Source of the DNA: Acidobacteriota bacterium
GTDB taxonomy: Bacteria; Acidobacteriota; UBA6911; RPQK01; JADFOI01
Assembly: GCA_027295745.1 (NCBI GenBank)
Contig: JAPUKI010000162.1
Span: 1 to 22,633, forward strand
Length of the DNA stretch: 22,633 nt
Reading direction: 5' to 3'
Below are positions 1 to 8,519 of this stretch, piece after piece. Each line of letters opens with the position of its first letter. The stretch's first letter is position 1. Below the pieces are notes generated by a model. The model saw only the letters and a list, made by a program, of their open reading frames with translations. It ran no database searches and was not told where the DNA came from. The translations under genes and the position numbers were made by a program.

Positions 1-747
1 TAAGGTTCCCACTTCATCAAGAAAGATGCTTCCACCATCAGCAATTTCAAACAAACCCTGTTTACTGAAAGTGGCCCCAGTAAAGGCCCCTTTCACGTGG
101 CCGAACAGCTCACTTTCCAACAAGTCGATGGGGATCGACCCGCTGTTGACCGTTACAAATGCGCCTTTCGAGCGAGAACTGCAGTGGTGGATGGCTTTAG
201 CCACCAACTCCTTGCCTGTGCCACTCTCTCCCACCACCAGAACAGTGCTTCGACGTGGTGCCACTTGAGTAATCAAGTCGAAAACCTGTTGAATCTCCTC
301 ACTTTTGCCAACGATATTCTTGAAGGTGTCGCGCTCTTTGAGAGTCCTTTTGAGCTGGCGGTTTTCGACTTCCAAACTGCGCTTCTTCAGACCGTTCTTG
401 ACGACCAACAGTAGCTCCTCGTTCTTAAACGGCTTGGTGATGAAATCAAAAGCGCCGGCCTTGGTGGCCTTCACCGCATTTCCTACCGAGCCGTAAGCAG
501 AGATCATGACAACCACTGTATCGGAATCGATCTGACCTATTTCCTTCAGAGCCGCCAATCCATCCATTGCGGGAAGCATTAGATCTAGGAGAACGAGATC
601 GGGAGGTTCCTCCTTGACCTTTTCGACGCCTTCTTCACCGGTTGCGGCCCAAGACACACGATAGCCCTCTTCCTCAAGGAGCGTGGTGATGACTTCGCGC
701 ATAATCTCTTCGTCATCAATAACCAGAATAGAAGATCGACTTGACAT
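1..747 (-). CDS. Sigma-54-dependent response regulator (NtrC family), 3' end outside window
   Basis: This is the N-terminal 249 residues of an enhancer-binding-protein type response regulator; the gene continues past the left edge. The ATG is at 747-745. A receiver domain (about 1-120) opens with ILVIDDEE and has the phospho-acceptor aspartate in VLLDLMLP and the conserved lysine in ITKPF. A short linker leads to the AAA+ domain: Walker A GESGTGKE, the sigma-54 contact loop GAFTGA and the start of Walker B, GGSIFLDEVG. The DNA-binding domain is not in the window. It lies 13 bp downstream of the stop of a histidine kinase on the same strand, so it is very probably that kinase's cognate regulator. 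One oddity is NSGSIP where most family members have NCAAIP. The intact GAFTGA loop predicts true sigma-54 activation. The target genes cannot be read from here. Confidence 0.93.
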   Translation of the reverse strand, partial: MSSRSSILVIDDEEIMREVITTLLEEEGYRVSWAATGEEGVEKVKEEPPDLVLLDLMLPAMDGLAALKEIGQIDSDTVVVMISAYGSVGNAVKATKAGAFDFITKPFKNEELLLVVKNGLKKRSLEVENRQLKRTLKERDTFKNIVGKSEEIQQVFDLITQVAPRRSTVLVVGESGTGKELVAKAIHHCSSRSKGAFVTVNSGSIPIDLLESELFGHVKGAFTGATFSKQGLFEIADGGSIFLDEVGTL

Positions 748-760
748 AGGCTGGGCCAAC

Positions 761-3619
761 TCAGTGGATACGCTTCAGCGGGAGATGGAGTTTAAAGGTG
801 GAACCCAGGCCTGCCTTGCTCTCCACGCTGATTCGTCCAGAATGCTCTTGGATGATGCCATAGCAGATGGAGAGACCGAGGCCTGTACCTCTACCCGCTT
901 CCTTGGTCGTGAAAAAAGGATCGTAAATTCGTTTGATGTTTTGATCGGAAATCCCGCTACCGGAATCCTCAATTCTAATCACCAGCTGAGAATCCTCACA
1001 GTGAGTCCTCACCGTAAGCTGGCCGCCTTCAGGCATCGCGTCTTTAGCATTGAGGAAGAGGTTCATGAATACCTGCTGAAGCTTTCCTCCGTTGGCCACG
1101 GTGGCAGGAAGCATTGGATCCAGATCCAGCTTGACATCTATATTGGTCTTTCGAAACTGGTGATCCAGCAGCGAAAGGGTTTCCAACATTAAACCATTGA
1201 TTTTCACTGTTTGAAAATCGGAATCTCTCACCCGCGCAAGATTCAGCAAATTGTCCACAATACTGGAAGCTCGAAAGCTCTGTTTTTCGATCTTCTTCAA
1301 AACTTCATGGCGAAGGTCCTCAGGGGGAGTTTCCTTCAGAAGCATCTGCGTGTAACTGCAAACACCGGTCAGCGGAGTATTGATCTCATGTGCTATGCCT
1401 GCTGCCAGTAAGCCGATCGAGCTCAGTTTTTCCGCCTGGAGCAGTTGCTTCTCAAGTTGAACCTTCTCGGTGATATCGTCAAAGACAAGTAATGTACCTG
1501 TCAAGATGTCATCCTGCGAGAAAAATGGTGCGAGTGTAATGTTCACTAATCGGCTTGGGCCTTCTGGCATTTGGATGTTGGTCTTATAAAGTCGGCTGGT
1601 TTGGGCCGTCTCCCATCGTGGACCTTCGACAACCTTCCCCATGGTTCGGATGAGATCTGCTGGAAGGATTTCGGAAATATCTCTGCCCAAGACCTTCGCT
1701 CGCTCCAGACCACAGATCTCCTGCATGGCATTATTCCAAACTGTTATTACTCCTTCAGGACTCACCGCTAGAACACCCACTGTTATGCTTCTGACAATGT
1801 TTTCGCTGTAAGCCTTCAGTTGAGCTAATTCAGTGGTCTTGCCCTCAAGTGAGCGATAGAGTAGAGCATTATCGATGGCAATTGCAGCATAACCGGATAG
1901 AGTATCCATCAAATCAAGATCTTCACTGCTGAGAAATTCAGCATTCAACCGTTTCCCCATCGCCCAAAATCCAATGGCCCGATTATGAACCCGCAGCGGC
2001 TGAACATAATGCAAGTGGAATCGGGCCAGCTCCTTTCTGATCCGGTCAACATACTCACTGGGCATTAACAGAAAGAGCGGATTTAACTCTCGATCAAAAT
2101 CGGAAAAAACCTCCTCCGGGACAACCAGTGCCTTCAGTCCCTCCCCATTCAGTGGCAGATCCTGGCCGTGATAAAGCCGGTACAGGTCTGCCTGAAAATC
2201 ATCTCGGAGAAAAAAAGCCACCGGGGTTACGTTCAGAGTCCTTCGAATCCGGTCTGAAATCTTCTCTGTGAGTGGCGAAAGTCTCATTTCTGAGCTCAGT
2301 GTCTTACCGAAATCCGCTAACGACCGCCGGTAATCATACTCCTCTTGGTAGAAGTAGCGGTCGATCTGGGTTTGAATCTTGTTTTTCAAAGGGGCGAACA
2401 GAAAGGCCACCAAGAGAGCCGCCAGCGCAAAAAGCACAAAGCCCGATTCCGGGGAAAAGTCCTGGATGGCTCGACCAATTAAAAGGACAATACCCACATA
2501 AAGGCCTAAGAGCGCTGAACTAGCCAGAACGTAAGCCGCCCCCTGTCTGAAAATCAGTTTGACGTCCGTGAGCCGGTGTTTGGTGATGGCGTAGCCGAAG
2601 CTCAAGGGAACCAGCGCCAACCCCAGCAGGGAGACTTCCATGTAAGGAGAAATCGGCAGCCCCATGAAAAAGGGCAGAGCGTAAAAACAGACAAAGGGAA
2701 GGATGCCGATCAAGGTGCCCCAGGTGACCCACTTCATTTGCAGCCGGTGAACCAAAGAAGCTCCCTCACGACTGGAATAAACAAGGACCACGCTTCCCAG
2801 TAAAAAAAGGGTGACAAAATGGGCTAAGTGAACCCGGTCGAAAAAATATGCCAGCCGTTCAACGCGGGGCAACCCAAGCTGCTGCAAGCTGCCAGAAAAC
2901 CAAAGTCCATGAACTCCCACCAGACAGAGGGCTGGTAGATAGAAGAGCACGCTCAAGGACGGTGAGTTTCGAAGGAACGAAACAGGTTGGGGGAAATTGC
3001 AGCAAAAGTGGAGGAAAAGCGGTGGCAGAAGTAAAAAGGCCGTGGCAGAACACCAGTAAATGAAAACGTCAAAGGCGTCAGCACGTCCCGAATAGCGATA
3101 AGCATAAAGCACAAAGGCAACCAGACAAATGAGGTAAAAATGAAAAGCACCTTGAGCTTTCCAGTTGGGCAAGAAAATCAATATTCCAATGCCCAGGTAG
3201 GCCAAGGCCAATACCCCAAGTAAGAGGTCAGTGAAATCGGTGCCCAAGCTCAATTGAATCTCGACAGGGTATGAAACCTGGTCACCCGATTCCGCCTTTT
3301 CTACCAGGTAGGTCACTTGGGTAGCCGGGGGAGAGGTTCCCATCAGCAGCTCTATGATTTCGGTGTATTCATCCAGGCCCTGGATACCTATTCCATTGAT
3401 GCTGACCAGGCGATCACCTTCGGCCAGATCACTCCCCGCAGTTGGCTGGGGAGAATTCACTGCCTCCACCTCCACTCCTCGCTGGGTCTGGGTCCAGTTC
3501 ACGCCATCGGACGGTCTCTTCCAAACCCTCCGGTCCAGCAGATTCAAAAGTCCGATGTACATGGAAAGGCCCGATAGCACCAGGACCAAAACCACTTTGA
3601 AGTGCCTGAAAAAACCCAT
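761..3619 (-). CDS. PDZ / multi-pass membrane / GAF / PAS sensor histidine kinase
   Basis: This is a 952-residue membrane sensor kinase. Numbering from the ATG: a membrane segment at about 4-26; a PDZ-like domain at about 40-110 (LAEGDRLVSINGIGI); eight to nine hydrophobic segments between 130 and 410; a GAF-like domain at about 435-590; a PAS domain at about 603-720 (SITVGVLAVSPEGVITVWN). The kinase core has H-box GIAHEINTPLTGV (phosphorylatable His about 744), N-box NLFLNAKDA (Asn about 857), G1 DSGSGI and G2 GRGTGLGL. An in-frame TTG at 3631 would add four residues. I prefer the ATG at 3619 because GGTGAT, a good anti-SD match, lies four bases before it. The response regulator gene follows 13 bp downstream, which suggests a co-transcribed pair. 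The PDZ module may sense periplasmic peptides or proteins, but this is inference. The 272-bp repeat element ends only 24 bp upstream of the start. Confidence 0.93.
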   Translation of the reverse strand: MGFFRHFKVVLVLVLSGLSMYIGLLNLLDRRVWKRPSDGVNWTQTQRGVEVEAVNSPQPTAGSDLAEGDRLVSINGIGIQGLDEYTEIIELLMGTSPPATQVTYLVEKAESGDQVSYPVEIQLSLGTDFTDLLLGVLALAYLGIGILIFLPNWKAQGAFHFYLICLVAFVLYAYRYSGRADAFDVFIYWCSATAFLLLPPLFLHFCCNFPQPVSFLRNSPSLSVLFYLPALCLVGVHGLWFSGSLQQLGLPRVERLAYFFDRVHLAHFVTLFLLGSVVLVYSSREGASLVHRLQMKWVTWGTLIGILPFVCFYALPFFMGLPISPYMEVSLLGLALVPLSFGYAITKHRLTDVKLIFRQGAAYVLASSALLGLYVGIVLLIGRAIQDFSPESGFVLFALAALLVAFLFAPLKNKIQTQIDRYFYQEEYDYRRSLADFGKTLSSEMRLSPLTEKISDRIRRTLNVTPVAFFLRDDFQADLYRLYHGQDLPLNGEGLKALVVPEEVFSDFDRELNPLFLLMPSEYVDRIRKELARFHLHYVQPLRVHNRAIGFWAMGKRLNAEFLSSEDLDLMDTLSGYAAIAIDNALLYRSLEGKTTELAQLKAYSENIVRSITVGVLAVSPEGVITVWNNAMQEICGLERAKVLGRDISEILPADLIRTMGKVVEGPRWETAQTSRLYKTNIQMPEGPSRLVNITLAPFFSQDDILTGTLLVFDDITEKVQLEKQLLQAEKLSSIGLLAAGIAHEINTPLTGVCSYTQMLLKETPPEDLRHEVLKKIEKQSFRASSIVDNLLNLARVRDSDFQTVKINGLMLETLSLLDHQFRKTNIDVKLDLDPMLPATVANGGKLQQVFMNLFLNAKDAMPEGGQLTVRTHCEDSQLVIRIEDSGSGISDQNIKRIYDPFFTTKEAGRGTGLGLSICYGIIQEHSGRISVESKAGLGSTFKLHLPLKRIH

Positions 3620-3643
3620 CAAATCACCCAACTGAGATGTTTA

Positions 3644-3915
3644 AGTACTCACTTTCATAAATATGGTGACGTTTGTTGGGAGCGCGACGGAGCCCAGGTC
3701 GAGGGGTGACGACGAGTCGATGTCGAGACATCGGCCAGGAGGAGCAACAAAGAGATGGGCCCGTCCCACCCCAACCCTTCGGGCGGATGGAGGTTGCGGG
3801 CGATCTCTTTGTCTCTCGTCGTCGTCGATGTCCCTGCATCGCCTCCTCCTTGCTCCTTGATCTCGCCTCGCAAGCCCCATCCGCCAACGTTACCGTATTT
3901 ATGAAAGGGAGTACT
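3644..3915. mobile_element. 272-bp MITE-like imperfect long inverted repeat
   Basis: The two ends are near-perfect inverted repeats of 30 bp (27 of 30 match). The left end starts AGTACTCACTTTCATAAA, and the right end read in reverse starts AGTACTCCCTTTCATAAA; both run on to RACGTT. Pairing continues imperfectly into the middle: GACAT and CAAAGAGATSGCCCG recur in both arms. The unit therefore folds as one long hairpin centred near 3780. No convincing gene lies inside and no clear target-site duplication can be seen. It has the shape of a non-autonomous (MITE-like) element. It sits directly before the sensor kinase gene and may displace or supply its promoter. Confidence 0.75.
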
Positions 3916-4049
3916 AAGCATAGAATATCTCAAGGCTCTGGAGCAACTTCAGTGCCAATGCCCCACTTTCAAGAGAGAGCGCTCGTTACTGCTGCATCCA
4001 CATCACATAGCAGGCCGGGCCGGGCCATCCAATCCAGGAACCCAGTCAC

Positions 4050-4093
4050 CCTGGTTCAATTTTTTGGATTGTGATTCAGGAAATTGAACCAGG
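4050..4093. repeat. 13-bp perfect inverted repeat with 18-nt loop
   Basis: Arm CCTGGTTCAATTT (4050-4062) is matched by AAATTGAACCAGG (4081-4093). It lies about 50 bp beyond the stop of the outer-membrane protein gene on the minus strand. The transcript would form a stable hairpin but no U-run follows, so it is not a standard intrinsic terminator. It could be a 3' processing or protection structure, or a protein-binding site. I see no gene or other signal in the rest of 3916-4141. Confidence 0.6.
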
Positions 4094-4141
4094 ATCCACG
4101 CTAACAGGGCAGTGAAAGAGGAAACTGATCGGTGCGAGTCT

Positions 4142-5932
4142 CTAGAATCTCACGGAGATCCCACCTCGGACAGTCCTGGGATTTCGTACCAGAGAAAGAT
4201 CTCCCATGTCTGTGTGGACCGTACCCAGGTCTTCATTGGTGAGGTTGCGGATGTCTACAAGAGCTTCGATTTCATAGGCTGCCATGAAATCCAGTCCCAG
4301 AAAGGTCAACCAGCCTGCCGGGACTGGAACCATCTGACGGACGAAAAGATTGATTCCTTCGTTGCCTGTCTCGTAGGTGTCAGCGAAGGCATCCAGAGTC
4401 GTAAGAGGATTGCCATTTGAGAGGAACTTCACCAAGGCATTCAGGCGGGTCCCAGAAGACGGGATGAAAGCTTCCAGCTCAGTGGAAAGGGAATAGTAGC
4501 CTTGGCGTTCAATCAGTGGCTGCAAAGTAGTGTCAGCTAGAACCAGAGTCACACTATTCCGACTGAGCCCAGCTGCCTTTCCCCGAATGTAGGAAACAGA
4601 CGTCGTCACGGTGTTACCCAAACGTCGACGAACCACGACTCGGTATCCCCGATTAGCCGCCTCTTCATCCTCCAGCTGGAAAATTTGCCGCTCCGGTTGA
4701 GACTTGAAGACAGCCAGAAACGCCGTTGTTCCACCGAATAGTTGATTATCATAAGCTGCAAACTCGATCTCAGTATTTTCCATCACCTGTTGTGTGATGC
4801 TGCCTCGGTAATGGCGTGGGACCCCAAAACTGACTCGATCATCCAGCCGCGAGAAAGAAACTGCCTCCCGCAAGTTCATCACATCCCCGTTCGGTAGAAC
4901 TAAACTCCCGGTGTAGGTCGGGCGTTTGGAGGCCATCAGGACTCGAACTTTCGACTTTGCGGTGGGGGAATAGGAGACTTCCACATGAGGACTCAGAAAG
5001 GTCTGGCGGTGGTTCGAATCCACCCTATTCAGTTCCAAACCCCAAATCAGGGAGAGAGCCTCGCCCAGATTCCATTCTTCCTGGACCCTCAGACTCAGAA
5101 TCTTGGTGGTTGCCAAAGCTCGTGTGTAATCCAGGTTTTCACCCAGCGTTTCGGGGTGATCGAGAAGGGCCAGGCGAGGTTGCTCGAAACTCACCCGCCC
5201 GTAGCCAAAGAACATTCCAAAAGTGTGCGAATCGCTCTGTGAATACTCGACAGCGTTTTTCAGGCGCCACAACGCGTCTTCTCCCGAATTCAGCTGTCCA
5301 GCAAAGACATACTTCCTGTCGCCCCCAATCGATTGCGAAATGGCGAAGTTGCTGGTTGTCCCCCCTGCCGCATCACCGGGAAAGACCGGAGAATCCCCTC
5401 TTAAACCCGCACCGCCATAAACTTTCAAGACCGCTTCTCCCGGGAAAGATCCCGAAGTCCGCTGAAGAGAACCTTCGCTCCCCGTTTGGGGAAGGTTGCG
5501 GAAAATTAATCGTTCATAGCCGGCGTTGCGAAGGAGTGTTTTTACACTGAGGTTCTCCTCCTGGAAGAAACCCAGCCCAAACAACTGTTGAAGAACCAGG
5601 CTTACTACTGTGGTCTTACCCGGCACGACCTCGATGACGTTCTTCCTCAGGTTCAGATATTTTGCGCTTTTGACCAGAACCTGGTAGTTCCCAGGTACGA
5701 TGTTGTTAAAACGAATCTCACCGCCCCCATCGCTGCGTCCCAGAATGGGTAAGGCCTGCGCTGAAGGCGTCCGGAGAAGCACAATCAGGATATTTGGCAG
5801 TGGTCTTCCCGACTGGTCCTGGATCAGACCGCTGAAGTGCCCAGAGGAGGAAGCAGCCGCAGATGGAGTAGCCAAACAGAGAAGAACCAGAGCCCAGAGG
5901 AAAAAAGGAAAGCGCTTAGATCCTACAACCAT
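4142..5932 (-). CDS. Outer-membrane beta-barrel protein with carboxypeptidase-regulatory-like N-terminal domain
   Basis: This 596-residue protein is exported to the outer membrane. The ATG at 5932 gives a clear signal peptide (KRF, then FFLWALVLLCLATPSAAA) and has AAGG six bases upstream; a GTG at 5989 would bury that signal. After cleavage comes a carboxypeptidase-regulatory-like beta-sandwich (about residues 30-115: GLIQDQSGRPLPN, GNYQVLVKSAKY). The rest is rich in alternating hydrophobic and polar strands and ends GGISVRF with a terminal Phe, typical of BAM-targeted barrels. Family relatives are the TonB-receptor-like proteins common in Acidobacteriota. I see no clear TonB box or plug domain, and the length is short for a TonB-dependent receptor. 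Substrate and partners are unknown. Confidence 0.82.
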   Translation of the reverse strand: MVVGSKRFPFFLWALVLLCLATPSAAASSSGHFSGLIQDQSGRPLPNILIVLLRTPSAQALPILGRSDGGGEIRFNNIVPGNYQVLVKSAKYLNLRKNVIEVVPGKTTVVSLVLQQLFGLGFFQEENLSVKTLLRNAGYERLIFRNLPQTGSEGSLQRTSGSFPGEAVLKVYGGAGLRGDSPVFPGDAAGGTTSNFAISQSIGGDRKYVFAGQLNSGEDALWRLKNAVEYSQSDSHTFGMFFGYGRVSFEQPRLALLDHPETLGENLDYTRALATTKILSLRVQEEWNLGEALSLIWGLELNRVDSNHRQTFLSPHVEVSYSPTAKSKVRVLMASKRPTYTGSLVLPNGDVMNLREAVSFSRLDDRVSFGVPRHYRGSITQQVMENTEIEFAAYDNQLFGGTTAFLAVFKSQPERQIFQLEDEEAANRGYRVVVRRRLGNTVTTSVSYIRGKAAGLSRNSVTLVLADTTLQPLIERQGYYSLSTELEAFIPSSGTRLNALVKFLSNGNPLTTLDAFADTYETGNEGINLFVRQMVPVPAGWLTFLGLDFMAAYEIEALVDIRNLTNEDLGTVHTDMGDLSLVRNPRTVRGGISVRF

Positions 5933-6161
5933 AACTAACCTTAATTGAGAGTCTATACCCGACTCATCGAAAAAGCTATCTTCAGCCACTTTACTTGCTC
6001 AGGATGACTCTATTCAATGATCGAGATGCTATAGACGATGGAGCCAATACTAATGTGCGACCAGAACAAGATCAAGCTCAATTAAGGTGATTTTCGCGTC
6101 AGACGGTAACTAGTGCCTCCCCTTTAAAGCGCTTTTCTTGGATCAATGTATACTGAAGCCC

Positions 6162-7682
6162 ATGACGGTTCGCGTCCGATTTGCTCCGAGTCCAACCGGC
6201 CATCTTCACGTAGGAAATCTGCGCACGGCGCTGTATAACTGGCTTTTCGCCCGTCAGAACCAAGGCACTTTTGTCCTGCGGATTGAAGATACCGATCTTA
6301 CCCGCTCCCACAGTCGCTTTGAAGAGGAATTGATGGACGACTTGAGGTGGTGCTGCTTGGACTGGGACGAGGGGGTGGACGTGGGAGGTGAGTACGGTCC
6401 TTACCGACAGACTAATCGCTTGAACCTTTACCAAGCACACAGCAAGCAGCTTGTGAACGAGGAGAAAGCCTACCACTGCTTTTGTTCTGTTGAAGCAATT
6501 GAGCAAGAGAGACAAGTTCAGCTGGCTACAGGCCAGCCTCCTCGCTACTCCGGCAAGTGTCGGGACATCCCTCCCCAGAAAGCGAGTCAGCGGGTCAAGG
6601 ACGGCGCAACAGCGGTGGTGCGCATGAGGAGCCGCCAGGGGATCGTGGCCTTTCAAGATATCGTGTTTGGTTCCCTCGAGATGGAGGGCAGCGAGATCGG
6701 GGACTTCGTGATCCTGAGATCTAATGGAACTGCTCCATACAATTTCGCCTGTGTCCTGGATGATGTTTTGATGAAGATCACTCATGTGATCCGGGGGGAA
6801 GGTCATATTTCCAACACCTACCGACAAGTCTTACTCTATGAAGCACTCGGGTTCCAGCTGCCTCATTTCGCCCATCTTTCCACCATCCTGGGAAAGGACG
6901 GGACTAAATTGAGCAAACGCCATGGAGCAACCTCTATTGATGAGTTTCGCCAACACGGCTTTCTTCCCGGCGCGCTTCTCAATTATCTGGCACTTCTGGG
7001 GTGGGCCCCTCGTCAAGAGGGGCACGAGATCTTAACTCATGAGCAGCTCACTGCCGAATTTGATCTCTCTCGAGTCAACCGAAGCCCGGCAACCTTCGAC
7101 TGGGACAAATTAAACTGGGTCAATCGCAGCCACTTGAAAAAGGTGAGCCCACCGCTCCTGACGGAACTGGCCATCCCCTATTTGCAAGATTGCGGCTGGA
7201 TCCCCCTTGAGCCCTCTCCTGAGATCAAAGAGTGGTTGGAGGATGTCATCCAGGCGGTTTTCAAATATTTAGACACGGTGAAGGATGTGGTCCAAGAGAC
7301 CGATCTTATCTTCCGTTTTGATCCAGAAAAAGATCTGTCCGATCCTGCCGTGCAAGAGGCACTCTCGAAGAAAGGTGCCGTGGAGGTCATCCGCGAGTTC
7401 CACGATCGAGTTCAAGGGCACCAGATCCTGGATTTGGAAACCTACCAGGGTGTGGTGTCTGAGGTGAAAGAGAGGACAGGCCAGAAGGGAAAGAATCTCT
7501 TTCACCCTATTCGGGTGGCACTGACCGCTCGAAGCTCAGGACCTGAACTGAATAAACTCATTCCCATTTTTGAAAAAGGCCAACACTTGAACCTGCCGGC
7601 CCGAATAACGCCCGTCAAGGACCGGGTGCAGGCGGTTCTCGATCATCTCCATGATTATCTACGGAATCAACCCGGTGATTGA
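6162..7682 (+). CDS. gltX: Glutamyl-tRNA synthetase
   Basis: This class I aminoacyl-tRNA synthetase (506 residues) charges tRNA with glutamate in the cytoplasm. It begins MTVRVRFAPSPTGHLHVG with the HIGH-type signature (HVGN), and the KMSKS-type signature KLSKR is at residues 249-253. A zinc-site pattern is present in order: CFC, then Y 21 residues later and C four further on, the spacing seen in E. coli GluRS. The C-terminal half is the usual helical anticodon-binding region. An in-frame TTG at 6138 would add eight residues not typical of the family, so I chose the ATG. Whether the enzyme also charges tRNA-Gln (non-discriminating) cannot be told. Its 3' end overlaps rlmB by 32 bp, which suggests co-transcription. 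Confidence 0.97.
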   Translation: MTVRVRFAPSPTGHLHVGNLRTALYNWLFARQNQGTFVLRIEDTDLTRSHSRFEEELMDDLRWCCLDWDEGVDVGGEYGPYRQTNRLNLYQAHSKQLVNEEKAYHCFCSVEAIEQERQVQLATGQPPRYSGKCRDIPPQKASQRVKDGATAVVRMRSRQGIVAFQDIVFGSLEMEGSEIGDFVILRSNGTAPYNFACVLDDVLMKITHVIRGEGHISNTYRQVLLYEALGFQLPHFAHLSTILGKDGTKLSKRHGATSIDEFRQHGFLPGALLNYLALLGWAPRQEGHEILTHEQLTAEFDLSRVNRSPATFDWDKLNWVNRSHLKKVSPPLLTELAIPYLQDCGWIPLEPSPEIKEWLEDVIQAVFKYLDTVKDVVQETDLIFRFDPEKDLSDPAVQEALSKKGAVEVIREFHDRVQGHQILDLETYQGVVSEVKERTGQKGKNLFHPIRVALTARSSGPELNKLIPIFEKGQHLNLPARITPVKDRVQAVLDHLHDYLRNQPGD

Positions 7683-8409
7683 GGCTTTCCAATCGGAGGC
7701 CAGCCCACCGGAGCGTATCTGGACCAGGCGAGGAAAATCCAATCCGCGACTGCAAAAGATCATTCAAATGGCGCGCAGTCAGGGCGTCCCTGTTCACTTC
7801 GAATCCTCAGAAGTGATCGCCAAAAAGGCATCCACCGATCATCATCAGGAAATCGTGGCCGAAATCCCGGCCATTCCTTACACAGATCTAGAAAACATCC
7901 TTGAAACCGAGCCGGCCTTGCTTTTACTGGTAGATGGCGTGGAGGATCCTGGCAATTTAGGTGCTCTTCTGCGTACCGCTGAAGCAGTTGGAGTTGGGGG
8001 CGTGTTCCTTCCCACCCGCCGTAGCTGCGCCATCACACCGGCCGTCTTCAAATCCAGCGCCGGGGCAGCACTACATTTGAGGATCTCGCGCATCGGTAAT
8101 GTAGTACAAACTTTGCAAACATTGAAGAAGCGAGGATTTTGGGTGGTTGGTCTGGATATGCAGGGAGAAGCTTCTGTGAGCCAGATCGATGTGAGCTTAC
8201 CGATCGTCGTGGTGGTGGGAGGAGAACATCAAGGAGTACGAAAACTGGTTCGAAAGCACTGTGATTTTCTGCTCTCTCTGCCCATGAAAGGAAAAGTCTC
8301 CTCTTTGAATCTCTCGGTGGCTGCGGGAGTGCTCCTTTATGAAATTCTGCTCAGGAGGGGGGAGCGGACTACAGACCACAGACCACAGACCACAGACCGG
8401 GACAATTAG
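7651..8409 (+). CDS. rlmB: TrmH/SpoU-family RNA 2'-O-methyltransferase, RlmB-like (23S rRNA Gm2251)
   Basis: This 252-residue SPOUT-class methyltransferase is likely to 2'-O-methylate a guanosine of 23S rRNA using SAM. A short N-terminal substrate-binding domain (IYGINPVIEAF) is followed by the SpoU trefoil-knot motifs: motif 1 DGVEDPGNLGALLRTA (about 95-110), motif 2 VVVGGEHQGV (about 187-196) and motif 3 MKGKVSSLNLSVAAGVLLYE (about 212-231). The start lies inside the end of gltX. The last 15 or so residues (RTTDHRPQTTDRDN) are not part of the fold: they are translated from a 7-nt tandem repeat (8371-8398). RlmB is the likeliest member because of the GINPV start, but a TrmH-type tRNA enzyme is possible. 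Confidence 0.9.
   Translation: MIIYGINPVIEAFQSEASPPERIWTRRGKSNPRLQKIIQMARSQGVPVHFESSEVIAKKASTDHHQEIVAEIPAIPYTDLENILETEPALLLLVDGVEDPGNLGALLRTAEAVGVGGVFLPTRRSCAITPAVFKSSAGAALHLRISRIGNVVQTLQTLKKRGFWVVGLDMQGEASVSQIDVSLPIVVVVGGEHQGVRKLVRKHCDFLLSLPMKGKVSSLNLSVAAGVLLYEILLRRGERTTDHRPQTTDRDN
8371..8398 (+). repeat. Heptanucleotide tandem array, 4 x ACAGACC
   Basis: Four exact copies of ACAGACC stand at the 3' end of rlmB, preceded by a partial unit (GGACT). They are in frame and encode the TTDHRPQTTD tail. It faces an inverted array at 8520-8575 across 121 bp. Similar arrays recur elsewhere in the window. Confidence 0.92.
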
Positions 8410-8420
8410 TGTGTTCCTAC

Positions 8421-8448
8421 ACTTCTCCAGGATCGAACGTTGAGAAGT
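8421..8448. other. Weak stem-loop between convergent rlmB and hyuA
   Basis: ACTTCTC (8421-8427) pairs with GAGAAGT (8442-8448) around a 14-nt loop, 12 bases after the rlmB stop. It is AT-rich and lacks a proper U-run, so a role as terminator is only possible. I see no gene in 8410-8555. Confidence 0.3.
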
Positions 8449-8519
8449 TTACCCACCTCAGAGTAGTCCTGATTTTAGCTACAACTAATGTCTACGCAGT
8501 CCTTGGCTTATTATCTCGG

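Noticed and set aside
3655..3933. Several overlapping ORFs of 65-135 codons on both strands in the 272-bp element and after it.
   Set aside because: They arise from an arginine-rich, low-complexity palindromic sequence, look alike in all frames, lack SDs and match no family.
4966..5031. tRNA-like piece on the plus strand: a perfect T-arm (GGTGG TTCGAAT CCACC) flanked by GAATAG and CTATTC, which could pair as an acceptor stem.
   Set aside because: Only 35 nt separate the two stems, too short for D and anticodon arms, and no such arms can be drawn. The stretch is inside a coherent reading frame of the outer-membrane protein.
6149..6154. TATACT seven bases before the gltX ATG as a -10 box for a leaderless transcript.
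   Set aside because: No acceptable -35 at 16-18 bp and the match may be chance; the spacing alone is not enough.
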